A DNA stretch of 64,000 nucleotides. It comes from Sphingomonas sp. IC081. Lineage in GTDB: Bacteria > Pseudomonadota > Alphaproteobacteria > Sphingomonadales > Sphingomonadaceae. Position numbers and translations under genes: made by a program. The DNA lies in assembly GCF_006874585.1 (NCBI RefSeq), contig NZ_CP029764.1, positions 1 to 64,000 on the forward strand. Direction: 5' to 3'. Below the pieces are notes generated by a model that was not told the origin of the DNA, made no database searches, and worked only from the letters and a program-made list of their open reading frames with translations. Below are positions 25,728 through 34,740 of this stretch, in pieces (the first letter of the stretch is position 1; each line of letters opens with the position of its first letter).

Positions 25728-26300
25728 ATGGCAATTTCGCTTTCCAAGGGTGGCAATGTCAGCCTGTCGAAGGAAGATCCGACTCTCGACGAAATCATGA
25801 TCGGCCTGGGCTGGGACGCGCGCGCCACCGATGGCTCCGACTTCGACCTCGATGCCTCGGCCTTCCTGCTGGCCGCCAGCGGCAAGGTTCGCAGCGACAG
25901 TGACTTCGTCTTCTACAACAACAAGGTCGTGGCCGGCGTCGAGCATCAGGGCGACAACCGCACCGGCGCGGGGGAAGGCGACGACGAGCAGATCAAGGTC
26001 ACGCTGTCGAAACTGCCGGCCGACATCGACAAGGTCGCCATCGTCGTGACCATCCACGAAGGCGAAGCCAAGGGCCAGAGCTTCGGCCAGGTCTCGAACG
26101 CGTTCATCCGTCTGGTCAACCAGAAGTCGAACAACGAAGTCGTTCGCTACGACCTTTCGGAAGACGCCTCGGTCGAAACCGCGATGATCCTCGGCGAAGT
26201 CTATCGTCACGGCACCGACTGGAAATTCCGTGCCGTCGGTCAGGGCTTCAAGGGCGGCCTTGGCCCGCTCGCGACGAACTTCGGCGTCAACGTCGGCTGA
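25728..26300 (+). CDS. terD: TerD
   Basis: 190 aa. MAISLSKGGNVSLSKEDPTL, GLGWDARATDGSDFDLDASA, SDSDFVFYNN and GDNRTGAGEGDDE are the canonical TerD sequence with its calcium-binding acidic residues. The phrase KVRSDSDFVFYNN fits TerD better than TerE. AAAGGA lies ahead of the ATG. It is cytosolic and membrane-associated, part of the Ter stress complex. Confidence 0.9.
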   Translation: MAISLSKGGNVSLSKEDPTLDEIMIGLGWDARATDGSDFDLDASAFLLAASGKVRSDSDFVFYNNKVVAGVEHQGDNRTGAGEGDDEQIKVTLSKLPADIDKVAIVVTIHEGEAKGQSFGQVSNAFIRLVNQKSNNEVVRYDLSEDASVETAMILGEVYRHGTDWKFRAVGQGFKGGLGPLATNFGVNVG

Positions 26301-26372
26301 TCTGTTCGGGGGCGCAAGCGCGCCCCCGACCTGCCTCATACTTTCAAAACACAGCACCAGCAGGAGTCCTCA

Positions 26373-26954
26373 ATGGCTGTTTCTCTCGTCAAAGGCGGCA
26401 ACGTTTCGCTCTCCAAGGAGGCTCCGGGCCTCACCTCCGTCACGGTCGGCCTCGGCTGGGACGTGCGCAAGACCGATGGCCAGGCCTTCGACCTCGACGC
26501 TTCGGCATTCATCATCGGCGAGACCGACAAGGTGATCTCGGACGCGCACTTCGTGTTCTACAACAACAAGACCTCGCCCGATGGCTCGGTCGTTTATGGC
26601 GGCGACAATCGCACCGGTGATGGCGATGGCGACGATGAAACGATCAAGATCGACTTCGCCAAGCTGCCGGCCGACGTGAAGAAGGTCGTGATCGCGGTCA
26701 CCATCCACGAAGGCGCCGAGCGCAAGCAGAATTTCGGCTCGGTCTCGAACGCCTATGCCCGCGTCATGAACGACGCCGATGGCAAGGAGCTCGCGCGTTT
26801 CGATCTGTCGGAAGACAGCAGCACCAACGCCGCCATGATCTTCGTCGAGCTGTATCGCAGCGCGCAGGGCGAGATCAAGGTGAAGGCGATCGGCGAAGGC
26901 TGGGAATCGGGCCTGGCGGGCCTGGCCGGCGGCATGGGCGTTAACCTCGGCTGA
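26373..26954 (+). CDS. terE: TerE
   Basis: 193 aa. MAVSLVKGGNVSLSKEAPGL and ISDAHFVFYNNKTSPDGSVV are the TerE-type variant of the domain; GDNRTGDGDGDDE is intact. It follows terD by 72 bases with its own GGAG. It shares most of its sequence with terD, pointing to an old duplication. Confidence 0.9.
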   Translation: MAVSLVKGGNVSLSKEAPGLTSVTVGLGWDVRKTDGQAFDLDASAFIIGETDKVISDAHFVFYNNKTSPDGSVVYGGDNRTGDGDGDDETIKIDFAKLPADVKKVVIAVTIHEGAERKQNFGSVSNAYARVMNDADGKELARFDLSEDSSTNAAMIFVELYRSAQGEIKVKAIGEGWESGLAGLAGGMGVNLG

Positions 26955-26958
26955 TCCC

Positions 26959-27026
26959 CATAAAATGGCGAGGCGTACCGGCATAACATGTCGATACGTC
27001 CCCCATAAGATGTCGATGCGAACCGC
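26959..27026 (+). repeat. Three tandem imperfect 22-23-bp repeats between terE and terF
   Basis: Units start at 26959, 26982 and 27004 and share CATAANATGNCGANRCG. They fill the intergenic gap of the ter operon. They may be a regulator or RNA-processing site. Confidence 0.45.
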
Positions 27027-27080
27027 CGGGGCCAGCCTCCGGCGGTTCACTTATCTCTTCCATTCACAGGATATCGAGCC

Positions 27081-28394
27081 TTGAACCAGATGAACCCCGG
27101 CGAAAAGCGTGCGATCGCTGACTTCACCACCAGCGATGTGATCAATGTGATCGTCAGCCATGATCCGGCCGACATCGACATTGCCGCTTTCGGGCTCGAT
27201 GCTGCCAAGAAAATTGCCGACGACCGCTACACGGTCCTCTTCAGCAACAGTGCCAGCCCTGACAAATCGATCAATATGTCCCGGCTCGACAGCGGCACGC
27301 TCTTCTCGGTCTATCCCGAGAAGGTGCCCGCCCATATCGAGCGGATCACGATCACCGCAACCCACGATACGCTCCCGCTGCAACGCGCAACGGTGTTGAA
27401 GGCGACGATCAACAATGCCGTCACGATCGATGCCAAACCGCATCTGGGCGACGAAAAAGCGGTCATGCTGCTCGATCTCTACCGCCACAATGGTGCCTGG
27501 CGCCTGGGCGCTGTGGTTCAGGGCTTTGCCGGGGGTCTCGGCGCTCTGGTCACCCACTTCGGCGGAGAAGTAGATGACGGGTCGGCTTCATCCCCCGCAC
27601 CGAGCACCCCTGCGGCTGCTCCCGTTGCCGCTGCTCCTCCATCAGCCCCAGTCTCGCTGAGCAAGGTAGATCTGCGCAAGCAGCAAGTCGGCGTCTCGCT
27701 CAAGAAGCTAGGGATCGAGAATGAGAAGGCCGAAGTCCTGTTCGTCATCGACGGCAGCGGCTCCATGGGCACCCTTTACCGCAACGGCACGGTCCAGGAG
27801 ACGGTGGAACGCATTGCGCCGGTGGCCCTGCGGCTGGATGATGATGGCACCATGGCTACGTGGTTTTATGCCTCCAGCTGCAAGCAGGTCGAGGATCTCA
27901 CTGCAACAAACCTTGAAGGCTTCGTCGCTCGCACGCTCCCTTCTCCTGGCGCAAAAATCGGCGCCCGCGAAACCGGCAAGAAGGGCTTCTTCGGGGGCGC
28001 GATCAAGGAAGGCGGCGACTCCATCGGCTACGGGAACAATGAGCCAGTGGTTATGAATGCCATTCTGGACTCCGAGCCGACCCAGCGCACCAAGCCGCTG
28101 CTGATCATTTTTCTGACCGACGGCGGCATCGACGGCTCGACCTCGAAGGAGATCATCGCGATCCTCAAGAGAATATCGAACCGACCGATCTTCTGGCAGT
28201 TCGTGGGCGTCGGCAATGCGAACTACGGCGTGTTACGCAAGCTCGACACCATCGAGGGTCGGGTGGTCGATAATGCCGGCTTCTTCAGCGTCGATGATCT
28301 CTCACGCATCAGCGACGATCAGCTTTACGACCGCATTCTGTCCGAATTCCCGGCGTGGCTGAAGGCGGCGCGTGCCGCTCGGATCATGCCCTGA
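27081..28394 (+). CDS. terF: TerF: TerD-like domain plus von Willebrand A domain
   Basis: 437 aa. Residues about 1-165 resemble the TerA N-domain (GEKRAIADFTTSDVINVIVS). After an Ala/Pro linker a vWA domain begins with the MIDAS motif VLFVIDGSGSMGTLY, with IIFLTDGGIDGST as the later strand. This is the TerF arrangement, thought to connect Ter proteins to other complexes through metal-dependent binding. The start is uncertain: TTG 27081 or ATG 27090. Confidence 0.87.
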   Translation: MNQMNPGEKRAIADFTTSDVINVIVSHDPADIDIAAFGLDAAKKIADDRYTVLFSNSASPDKSINMSRLDSGTLFSVYPEKVPAHIERITITATHDTLPLQRATVLKATINNAVTIDAKPHLGDEKAVMLLDLYRHNGAWRLGAVVQGFAGGLGALVTHFGGEVDDGSASSPAPSTPAAAPVAAAPPSAPVSLSKVDLRKQQVGVSLKKLGIENEKAEVLFVIDGSGSMGTLYRNGTVQETVERIAPVALRLDDDGTMATWFYASSCKQVEDLTATNLEGFVARTLPSPGAKIGARETGKKGFFGGAIKEGGDSIGYGNNEPVVMNAILDSEPTQRTKPLLIIFLTDGGIDGSTSKEIIAILKRISNRPIFWQFVGVGNANYGVLRKLDTIEGRVVDNAGFFSVDDLSRISDDQLYDRILSEFPAWLKAARAARIMP

Positions 28395-28443
28395 TCACCC
28401 TGTCTTAACCTCAAAAGCACCATCTCTCCTCTAGGACTTTCCC

Positions 28444-29442
28444 ATGCGTATCTGGTTCAATCGCGGCTTCTCCCTTGCTCCTATCTCGGCTGCCATGATC
28501 GCAGCCGATCCGACGCTGGAGGTCTATGCGAGTGTGGGCGAGGGCATGCCGACCTATGAAGGGCCGACCGAAACCTGGGTCGAACCCAATTTGCCGGCGG
28601 CACAATATGTCGAATGGGCACGGGAGATGGTGATCGCCCGGGGCATCGATATCCTCATTCCGACGCGGTACCGCAAAGCCCTCTCGCAGGCAGACTTGCC
28701 GTGCCGGGTTGAACTGCCAGGCTCGATCGAAACCCTCGCGCTGCTCGAGGACAAATATGAGTTCGCGCAGGCGATCGAGGAGGAACCCTTCCACCTGCTG
28801 ACCACGCCCGTGGCAACCACATGGCAGTTGGAGAGCAGCATCTTCACCTTCCCCCAGGTCCATGGCGAGGACGCTGAACCCTGCGTAAAGCCGCGCAAGG
28901 GCGTCAATGGCCTGGGGTTCTGGCACCTGACCAAGGTCAATCCGACCAGCCATCTCCTCAACCCCGACGAGCGGAAGATCCGAGTGGACCTCTACCTCGA
29001 TGCGATGCGCGCACAGGAGGTGGACGGCCCGATCGACGAACTCGTGCTGATGGAATTCCTGCCGGGCCCAGAGATCTCGTTCGACATTCTCGCGCATCAC
29101 GGCCGGCTGCTGAAAGCAGTCGCTCGCACGAAACAGGAGAACGGCCGCCAGCGCATTCAGTCCGAGCATCCGCTTAAGGACGCTGCCGCGCGGCTCATCG
29201 AGCTGTTCAAACTGCACGGCGTTGTGAACGTCCAGTTCCGGAAGGCCAAGGACGGCAGCTGGAAGGCGCTTGAGATCAACAGCCGTCCAGCCGGCGGCGT
29301 TGTCTATGGCGAGAAGGTCGGCGCGCGCATCATTGCAGATTGGGCGGGACTGCTGACCGGACGCCTTACTCCCGACAGCATCGATCGTCGTTCAATCGAC
29401 ACCGAGATCGCCATCTCAAGCACCGTTCTTGAAGTCAGCTAA
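28444..29442 (+). CDS. ATP-grasp enzyme of the Ter biosynthetic module
   Basis: 332 aa. The central region (ALLEDKYEFAQAIEEEPFHL; LMEFLPGPEISFDILAHHGR; ALEINSRPAGG) has the ATP-grasp layout of carboxylate-amine/thiol ligases. Ter operons in many bacteria pair this protein with PRTases, a HAD phosphatase and a CitE-like aldolase, proposed to make a nucleoside-like compound. AGGA precedes the ATG. Its substrate is unknown. Confidence 0.78.
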   Translation: MRIWFNRGFSLAPISAAMIAADPTLEVYASVGEGMPTYEGPTETWVEPNLPAAQYVEWAREMVIARGIDILIPTRYRKALSQADLPCRVELPGSIETLALLEDKYEFAQAIEEEPFHLLTTPVATTWQLESSIFTFPQVHGEDAEPCVKPRKGVNGLGFWHLTKVNPTSHLLNPDERKIRVDLYLDAMRAQEVDGPIDELVLMEFLPGPEISFDILAHHGRLLKAVARTKQENGRQRIQSEHPLKDAAARLIELFKLHGVVNVQFRKAKDGSWKALEINSRPAGGVVYGEKVGARIIADWAGLLTGRLTPDSIDRRSIDTEIAISSTVLEVS

Positions 29443-29457
29443 TCGAGGGGGCCTCTG

Positions 29458-30597
29458 GTGATCACTCCACAACCTGGTCAGCGCATCCAGCTCAACGATA
29501 ATCCTGAATGTCATATCCGGATCCTGGGGCGCAATGCGGAACGATTGGGCGTCGCAGCGATCAACCTGCAGGGCGCAGTTCTGCCGTTCGAGGAAGGCCA
29601 GGAGGGGAACTGGTATCTCTCCTCCTTCGCGTCCCTTGGCGACCAGTTCGAGATCATCGCCTATATTCTCGACGACCGGTCAGGCGGTTTCGTCAATCAG
29701 AGCTATCCCATCCAGATGGAGATTTCAGGCGAGCAATATGCGCTGCCTGCTCCAGATGGCCAGCTCGCCGCCATTATCCTGGCCGAAATCTACATGAAAT
29801 CCGGCACTCGGCGCATGAAGGTTTCGAACGAAGGCTATACCTTCGGCATCGACGCCTATCTGCGCGCCCGTAATCTCCCCTCTGTCGCCATGCCGTTCCG
29901 CCAGCAGAGGCGCTCGAGAGAAGAGCAGGATCGGCCCTCGCCCTTCGAGCCCGACCGTCACCGGCCGTCTGCGGAGCCTGGGCAGGTGATCGGGACTGGC
30001 AGTGGCATCATCGTTGCGCCCGACCTCATCATCACCAATGCCCATGTGATCGAAGATGGCGAGAGCTTTCGTCAAGGACGAACGCAGAACCTCCTCCGAC
30101 CGGTCGCAGTCGATCCCAAGCATGATCTTGCGCTGCTCGAAGGCTCCACCAATGGCCAGCCTCTGCCCATGCGCATCGGCGCGCCCATCTGGCTTGGTGA
30201 AAGCGTCATGGCTGCCGGCTTTCCCCTGATGGACGTGCTGGGAGCCGATCTTAAGGTCACCACCGGCAACATCTCTGGCCTTGCAGGAAACCACGGCGAC
30301 ATCTCGCGCTTCCAGTTCACTGCCCCCATCGGGTCAGGATCCTCTGGCGGGGCGATCGTCGATGAATATGGCAACTTGGTAGGCGTCACTTCAGCGTCCC
30401 TCGCGCATGGCAATATGCGCGAACGGGGTTCGATCTCGGAAAATGTGAACTTCGGCATCCGCAGCAGCTTTGTGTTCGAAATGATCGCGGCCGCCGGCTT
30501 CACCGCGCCAATGCTTAGCCACCATTCGGAGAATAATCGCCGCGAGGTCGTCAACCGGCTGCGCGCGAGTGTCGTCAGCATCATCGTCAGCGCCTGA
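29458..30597 (+). CDS. TerD-like domain fused to a trypsin-like serine protease
   Basis: 379 aa from GTG 29458. Residues about 1-145 resemble a TerD/TerA-type beta domain (GDQFEIIAYILDDRSGGFVN; AIILAEIYMKSGTRRMKVSN). Residues about 175-340 are a trypsin-fold protease: IVAPDLIITNAHVIED (His), PKHDLALLEG (Asp) and FTAPIGSGSSGGAIVDEYG (Ser). No signal peptide is seen, so it should be cytoplasmic. All three catalytic residues are present. It may cleave a partner when the Ter complex senses stress. Confidence 0.75.
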   Translation: MITPQPGQRIQLNDNPECHIRILGRNAERLGVAAINLQGAVLPFEEGQEGNWYLSSFASLGDQFEIIAYILDDRSGGFVNQSYPIQMEISGEQYALPAPDGQLAAIILAEIYMKSGTRRMKVSNEGYTFGIDAYLRARNLPSVAMPFRQQRRSREEQDRPSPFEPDRHRPSAEPGQVIGTGSGIIVAPDLIITNAHVIEDGESFRQGRTQNLLRPVAVDPKHDLALLEGSTNGQPLPMRIGAPIWLGESVMAAGFPLMDVLGADLKVTTGNISGLAGNHGDISRFQFTAPIGSGSSGGAIVDEYGNLVGVTSASLAHGNMRERGSISENVNFGIRSSFVFEMIAAAGFTAPMLSHHSENNRREVVNRLRASVVSIIVSA

Positions 30598-30607
30598 GGG
30601 GAGTCTC

Positions 30608-31675
30608 ATGGGTTTTCGCTTCAGCAAACGTATTTCGATCTTGCCGGGGGTCCGGCTCAACCTCAGCGGATCTGGCGCCTCGCTGTCCGTCGGGCCGCGC
30701 GGCGCCTCGATCACCATGGGCAAGCGCGGTGTCTATGGCAATGTCGGCATCCCCGGGACCGGGCTGAGCTATCGCGAGCGGCTCGACAAGCCCAGCCGCA
30801 GGTCCACATCGAGCCGCCCGCCTGAGGCGCCGACGCCGCCGGAGCCGCAGATCCCCAATGGCCTCGTTGCTCGAATTATCGATGATCAGCTGGTGTTTCT
30901 CGATGGAGAGGGCCAGTCCATTGATCCTGCATTGATCCCGCTCATCAAACGGACCATGAAGGACGAATTGCGCGAGTTTCTTCAGGAAAATGTCGAAGCG
31001 CGCAATGATGCTGCCACCTCTCTGGCGACCATCCATCTCGACATTCCCCAAACGGTCGGCCAGATCTTGCGCTCCAGCGCTGGAAAGCCAAGCCGGGAAC
31101 AATTTGCTTCTGGCGAGGATCACATGGCAGCACTCATGGCCTGGCGGGCCGCTCAAGCGAACGCTGGGCCCGATCTCGCTGCGGTCGAAGACGCATTGCT
31201 GCAGCGTCTCGGCTCGCTGGAATGGCCCCGTGAAACCAACATCGCGATCTCCTTCAACGGCGGACGGCTACTGCTCGACGTGGACCTCCCAGAAATCGAG
31301 GACATGCCCTCGGTCAAATGGTCCGCCGACTTCACACAGCTGGCATTCCGCCCGAAAGAGCTGACCCAGAAGGAGCGCGCAGCTCTCTATCTCGACCATG
31401 TCTGCTCGCTGCTGGTGCGGCTCGTCGGCCATTCCATGGCGGTCGCTGAGCATATCCATAAGGTCGCCGTCTCCGCCTACACACAGAGAAGCGGCGCAGT
31501 TGGGCAAGAACGAGACGAATATGTGGCTACCTTGTCGGTCGATCGGTCGGCCTGGGGCGAGGTCAATCTTGCCTCGCTTGCGCAGATTGAACCTCAAAAT
31601 CTGCTCCGGCATCTCGGGGCAAAAATAGAAACCAACAGCAGAGGAATACTGCTGGTCCAGACGCCTCTGACATGA
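30608..31675 (+). CDS. DUF4236 protein of the ter operon
   Basis: 355 aa from ATG 30608. The first 60 residues (MGFRFSKRISILPGVRLNLS, then GASLSVGPRGASITMGKRGV) are the DUF4236 beta-rich domain. The remainder is helical and not recognised. It lies 10 bases after the TerD-protease gene, suggesting a joint role. DUF4236 has no known biochemical function. Confidence 0.7.
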   Translation: MGFRFSKRISILPGVRLNLSGSGASLSVGPRGASITMGKRGVYGNVGIPGTGLSYRERLDKPSRRSTSSRPPEAPTPPEPQIPNGLVARIIDDQLVFLDGEGQSIDPALIPLIKRTMKDELREFLQENVEARNDAATSLATIHLDIPQTVGQILRSSAGKPSREQFASGEDHMAALMAWRAAQANAGPDLAAVEDALLQRLGSLEWPRETNIAISFNGGRLLLDVDLPEIEDMPSVKWSADFTQLAFRPKELTQKERAALYLDHVCSLLVRLVGHSMAVAEHIHKVAVSAYTQRSGAVGQERDEYVATLSVDRSAWGEVNLASLAQIEPQNLLRHLGAKIETNSRGILLVQTPLT

Positions 31676-31736
31676 TCAAATATATGCAGGCATACCCGGC
31701 TATCGGGTTCACAGATAAAGAGGAAATTTCTGATCC

Positions 31737-32888
31737 ATGACGATCATGGTCGACGACACGCGCGTCGTGTCGCTTGAAAGCGGCACTCTCACCCTCAAAA
31801 TTCACAACGACGCTTCGATCGACGAATTGTGCGGCTTTGCAGCCCGCGCCAATCCCAAGCGTGGGTTCCTGATCGTCTCGAAGGTTCTCGGACGCCACCT
31901 GCCGGCGGCTCCGGCCGCCATGCGCGGTTCCATGGATCAGCTGGGGGCTATGCTGCCCGCCGACTTACCCCAGCCGGTCGCCTTCCTCGGCATGGCCGAG
32001 ACGGCGACAGCTCTTGGGCAAGGCGTGTTTGCCGCCTATCGGCGCACCAATCCTGATGTCTCTGCTCTCTACCTGCAGACCTCCCGCCAGCGCGTCGAAG
32101 GATCAACGATCATCGCAACCTTCGAAGAGGGGCACAGCCATGCGACCTCGCATCTCGTCCAGATCGCGGATGAGCAGCTGATCGCGCTTGCGCGTTCCGC
32201 CCGCACCCTCGTCATCATCGATGACGAATGCAGCACGGGCAACACCTTCATCGGCGGCGCGGAAGCAATGATGGCAGCCTTGCCGAACCTTGAGCGCATC
32301 GAAACCTGCTGCCTCACCGACTGGAGCGGCCAGGCCTATTGCAGCGCCATGCCGCTTCCCACCACCGGGCACGCGATCCTGCGGGGCGCAATGAACTGGG
32401 AGAAGAACCTGCACCAGGTGCCGCCCCAGTTGGCCAGCACCAGCAATGGTGTAGGCACGGCGCCGGCCACTGGCATGGGCAGCCGTTCGGGTCTCGTCGA
32501 CCCGGAGCGCGCCTTCCGAGCGCCGGTGGAACCCAAGGCCGGAGAGCGCATCCTTGTGCTTGGCGACGGCGAACACAGTTATGAGGCTCTGCTCATCGCC
32601 GAGGAGATCGAGGCCAAGGGCGGGGTTGCCGCGATCCAGTGCATTACCCGAACACCCGCGCTGCTGGGACATGCCATGGAGACTGTGTCGCATTTCGACG
32701 ATGCCTATGGCAGCGGCGCCCCCTGTCACCTCTACAACATCCTGGGCCATCAGCCCGACCGCATCATCATCGCCGCTGAAATCGCGGGTGAGCAGGTCCA
32801 CCAGGCAAAGGCGGCCGTCGCCGCTCTTGGCAAGGACATACCGATTGAGATGGTCCTTTGCGGATATCACTCTGCGGAGGAAAAATAA
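31737..32888 (+). CDS. Phosphoribosyltransferase with C-terminal TRSP domain
   Basis: 383 aa. The PRTase loop is TLVIIDDECSTGNTFIGGAE (about residues 158-177), with FLGMAETATALGQGVFAAYR as the upstream PRTase strand. After a linker, residues about 260-383 (ERILVLGDGEHSYEALLIAE; HLYNILGHQPDRIIIAAEI) match the TRSP domain found only with this PRTase in Ter systems. It likely joins a base to phosphoribose in the proposed nucleoside pathway. Confidence 0.85.
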   Translation: MTIMVDDTRVVSLESGTLTLKIHNDASIDELCGFAARANPKRGFLIVSKVLGRHLPAAPAAMRGSMDQLGAMLPADLPQPVAFLGMAETATALGQGVFAAYRRTNPDVSALYLQTSRQRVEGSTIIATFEEGHSHATSHLVQIADEQLIALARSARTLVIIDDECSTGNTFIGGAEAMMAALPNLERIETCCLTDWSGQAYCSAMPLPTTGHAILRGAMNWEKNLHQVPPQLASTSNGVGTAPATGMGSRSGLVDPERAFRAPVEPKAGERILVLGDGEHSYEALLIAEEIEAKGGVAAIQCITRTPALLGHAMETVSHFDDAYGSGAPCHLYNILGHQPDRIIIAAEIAGEQVHQAKAAVAALGKDIPIEMVLCGYHSAEEK

Positions 32889-32890
32889 GA

Positions 32891-33637
32891 ATGACCGCGC
32901 CTGTTGTGTTTACCGATCTGGATGACACCCTGTTCCAAACTGCCCGGAAGTGCCCTGACAAGAAGGTGGATGGCCTCCGCCTGATGAGCACGCTCGTCGA
33001 CGGTTCACCGTCGGGCTATGCCACAAGACGCCAAGAAAACCTGCTCAACTGGTTTCGCGCCGGCAAGGTCATTCCCGTGACCGCCCGCAGCACCGAGGTC
33101 ATGGCTCGCGTCGACATCGAGCAAGCACCCGCAATCTGCTCCAATGGCGGCTGCATCACCCTTGAGGGAGGCGTGATTGATGATGAATGGCACAGCCATC
33201 TTCAGGCATCCGCTGCAAAGGAGCCGAGCATCTTTGAGATTTATGCTGCGATGACGGGTCCTCTCGACGAGGGGCAGTTCCGGCATTGGATCGTTTCGGA
33301 GTACGGCCTGCCACTCTACATCGTCATCAAGAGCAATGTCGACGATGGCGAGATTCTCGAGCAGCTGCGCGACTCGCATGCGTCGCTCACTCCGGCGGGA
33401 TGGCGCCGCCACAAGAACGGCAACAATCTGGCCTATATGCCCTCGTGGCTGAACAAGCGGCATGCTGTCACCTATCTGATCAACAAGATCCGGACCACGG
33501 CCCCCCAAACGCCCATCATTGGCGTGGGCGACAGCACGTCCGACGTCGGCTTCATGGACCTGTGTGATTTCGCCATGGCTCCCACCAACTCGCAGCTCTG
33601 GCAGGCTGTCCGCAACGACAATGATTGGACCCGCTGA
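32891..33637 (+). CDS. HAD-family phosphatase of the Ter module
   Basis: 248 aa from ATG 32891. Motif I FTDLDDTLF, motif II VIPVTARS, and motif IV IIGVGDSTSDVGFMDL are complete, as in sugar-phosphate HAD phosphatases. It probably dephosphorylates the intermediate made by the neighbouring PRTases. The stop overlaps the next start by one base. Confidence 0.82.
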   Translation: MTAPVVFTDLDDTLFQTARKCPDKKVDGLRLMSTLVDGSPSGYATRRQENLLNWFRAGKVIPVTARSTEVMARVDIEQAPAICSNGGCITLEGGVIDDEWHSHLQASAAKEPSIFEIYAAMTGPLDEGQFRHWIVSEYGLPLYIVIKSNVDDGEILEQLRDSHASLTPAGWRRHKNGNNLAYMPSWLNKRHAVTYLINKIRTTAPQTPIIGVGDSTSDVGFMDLCDFAMAPTNSQLWQAVRNDNDWTR

Positions 33638-34740
33638 TGAGCACGATCCTCGCTGTAAAACCCACCCTGTTCTCCGGATCCTATGATCCCTCGGACGTCC
33701 AGATCCTGCTCAAACCGGCCGCAATCAAGCATGTCGATGTCGAGGAAAAGGAGCGCCTGATCCAGTCTGGCTCTCGCCACTACTCCGAGATGCTGTCGCC
33801 CGAGAAGGTGCCGGACGAACGTTATATGACGCTCTACGCCGATGCGCTTCGCCGCAACGGCGGGACACTGCGGGCGCATGTCGAGTTCCTCGCCCGCAAG
33901 ATCGCTGCCCGCCCGGAAACCGCCAAGGAGTGCGTCGTGATCTCGCTCGCCCGGGCAGGCACGCCGATTGGCGTCCTTTTGAAGCGTGCGCTGCTCCGTA
34001 TCGGCATCGATGCCCATCATTATTCGATCAGCATCATTCGGGGGCGCGGGATCGATCTCAACGCCCTTCGGTACATCAAAGCCCGGCACGGCACGGAAAC
34101 CTCGATCTTCCTCGATGGCTGGACGGGAAAGGGCGCCATCAAAGGTGAGCTTGAGCATTCGCTCGCCCAAGAATCGCTGGGCTTCTCGCCATATCTCGCC
34201 GTTATCGCCGATCCGGCCGGCTGCGCGGACCTGGCTGCCACGACCGAAGATTATGTCATCCCCAGCGGCCTGCTGAACGGCATCGTCTCCGGCCTCATCA
34301 GCCGCTCCGTGCTGACCGACGACCTTGTCGGACCAGGGGATTTCCACGCCTGCCTTTTCCAGGAAGAGCACGCGCCATTCGACATCAGCCGTGATTTCAT
34401 CGCAGCCATTGAACAGGCGCCTATGCCTACGGCGATCTGGAATCCCTGGTCGCTAAATGCGGCCAAGGAAGCACGAGAAGGGCGCGAAGCCCTGCTCCGC
34501 GAGTTCGCCGTGGAGGGTAAGATCAGCGACGTGAACCGGATCAAGCCTGGCATCGCCGAAGCGACCCGGGCGATCCTGCGCCGCGTTCCGGATCGCATCT
34601 GCGTTCGCGATCTGCATGACCCTGAAGTCCAGCATATCAGGCATTTGGCAGAGGCTGTCGGCCTGGTGGTCGAAGAAATGGACCTGAAAAACTACCGCGC
34701 TGTGACGATCATCAAGCGCCTGCAGGGGGAACAGGAATGA
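33637..34740 (+). CDS. StiP/PRTase-type protein with PELOTA-like domain
   Basis: 367 aa from ATG 33637. The core LFSGSYDPSDVQILLKPAAI, VVISLARAGTPIGVLLKRAL and FLDGWTGKGAIKGEL is that of the 'cysteine protease StiP' family, better seen as a PRTase-fold enzyme. The last 75 residues (RVPDRICVRDLHDPEVQHIR) form the PELOTA-like RNA-binding domain usual in this family. It is coupled to the genes on both sides. Confidence 0.82.
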   Translation: MSTILAVKPTLFSGSYDPSDVQILLKPAAIKHVDVEEKERLIQSGSRHYSEMLSPEKVPDERYMTLYADALRRNGGTLRAHVEFLARKIAARPETAKECVVISLARAGTPIGVLLKRALLRIGIDAHHYSISIIRGRGIDLNALRYIKARHGTETSIFLDGWTGKGAIKGELEHSLAQESLGFSPYLAVIADPAGCADLAATTEDYVIPSGLLNGIVSGLISRSVLTDDLVGPGDFHACLFQEEHAPFDISRDFIAAIEQAPMPTAIWNPWSLNAAKEAREGREALLREFAVEGKISDVNRIKPGIAEATRAILRRVPDRICVRDLHDPEVQHIRHLAEAVGLVVEEMDLKNYRAVTIIKRLQGEQE

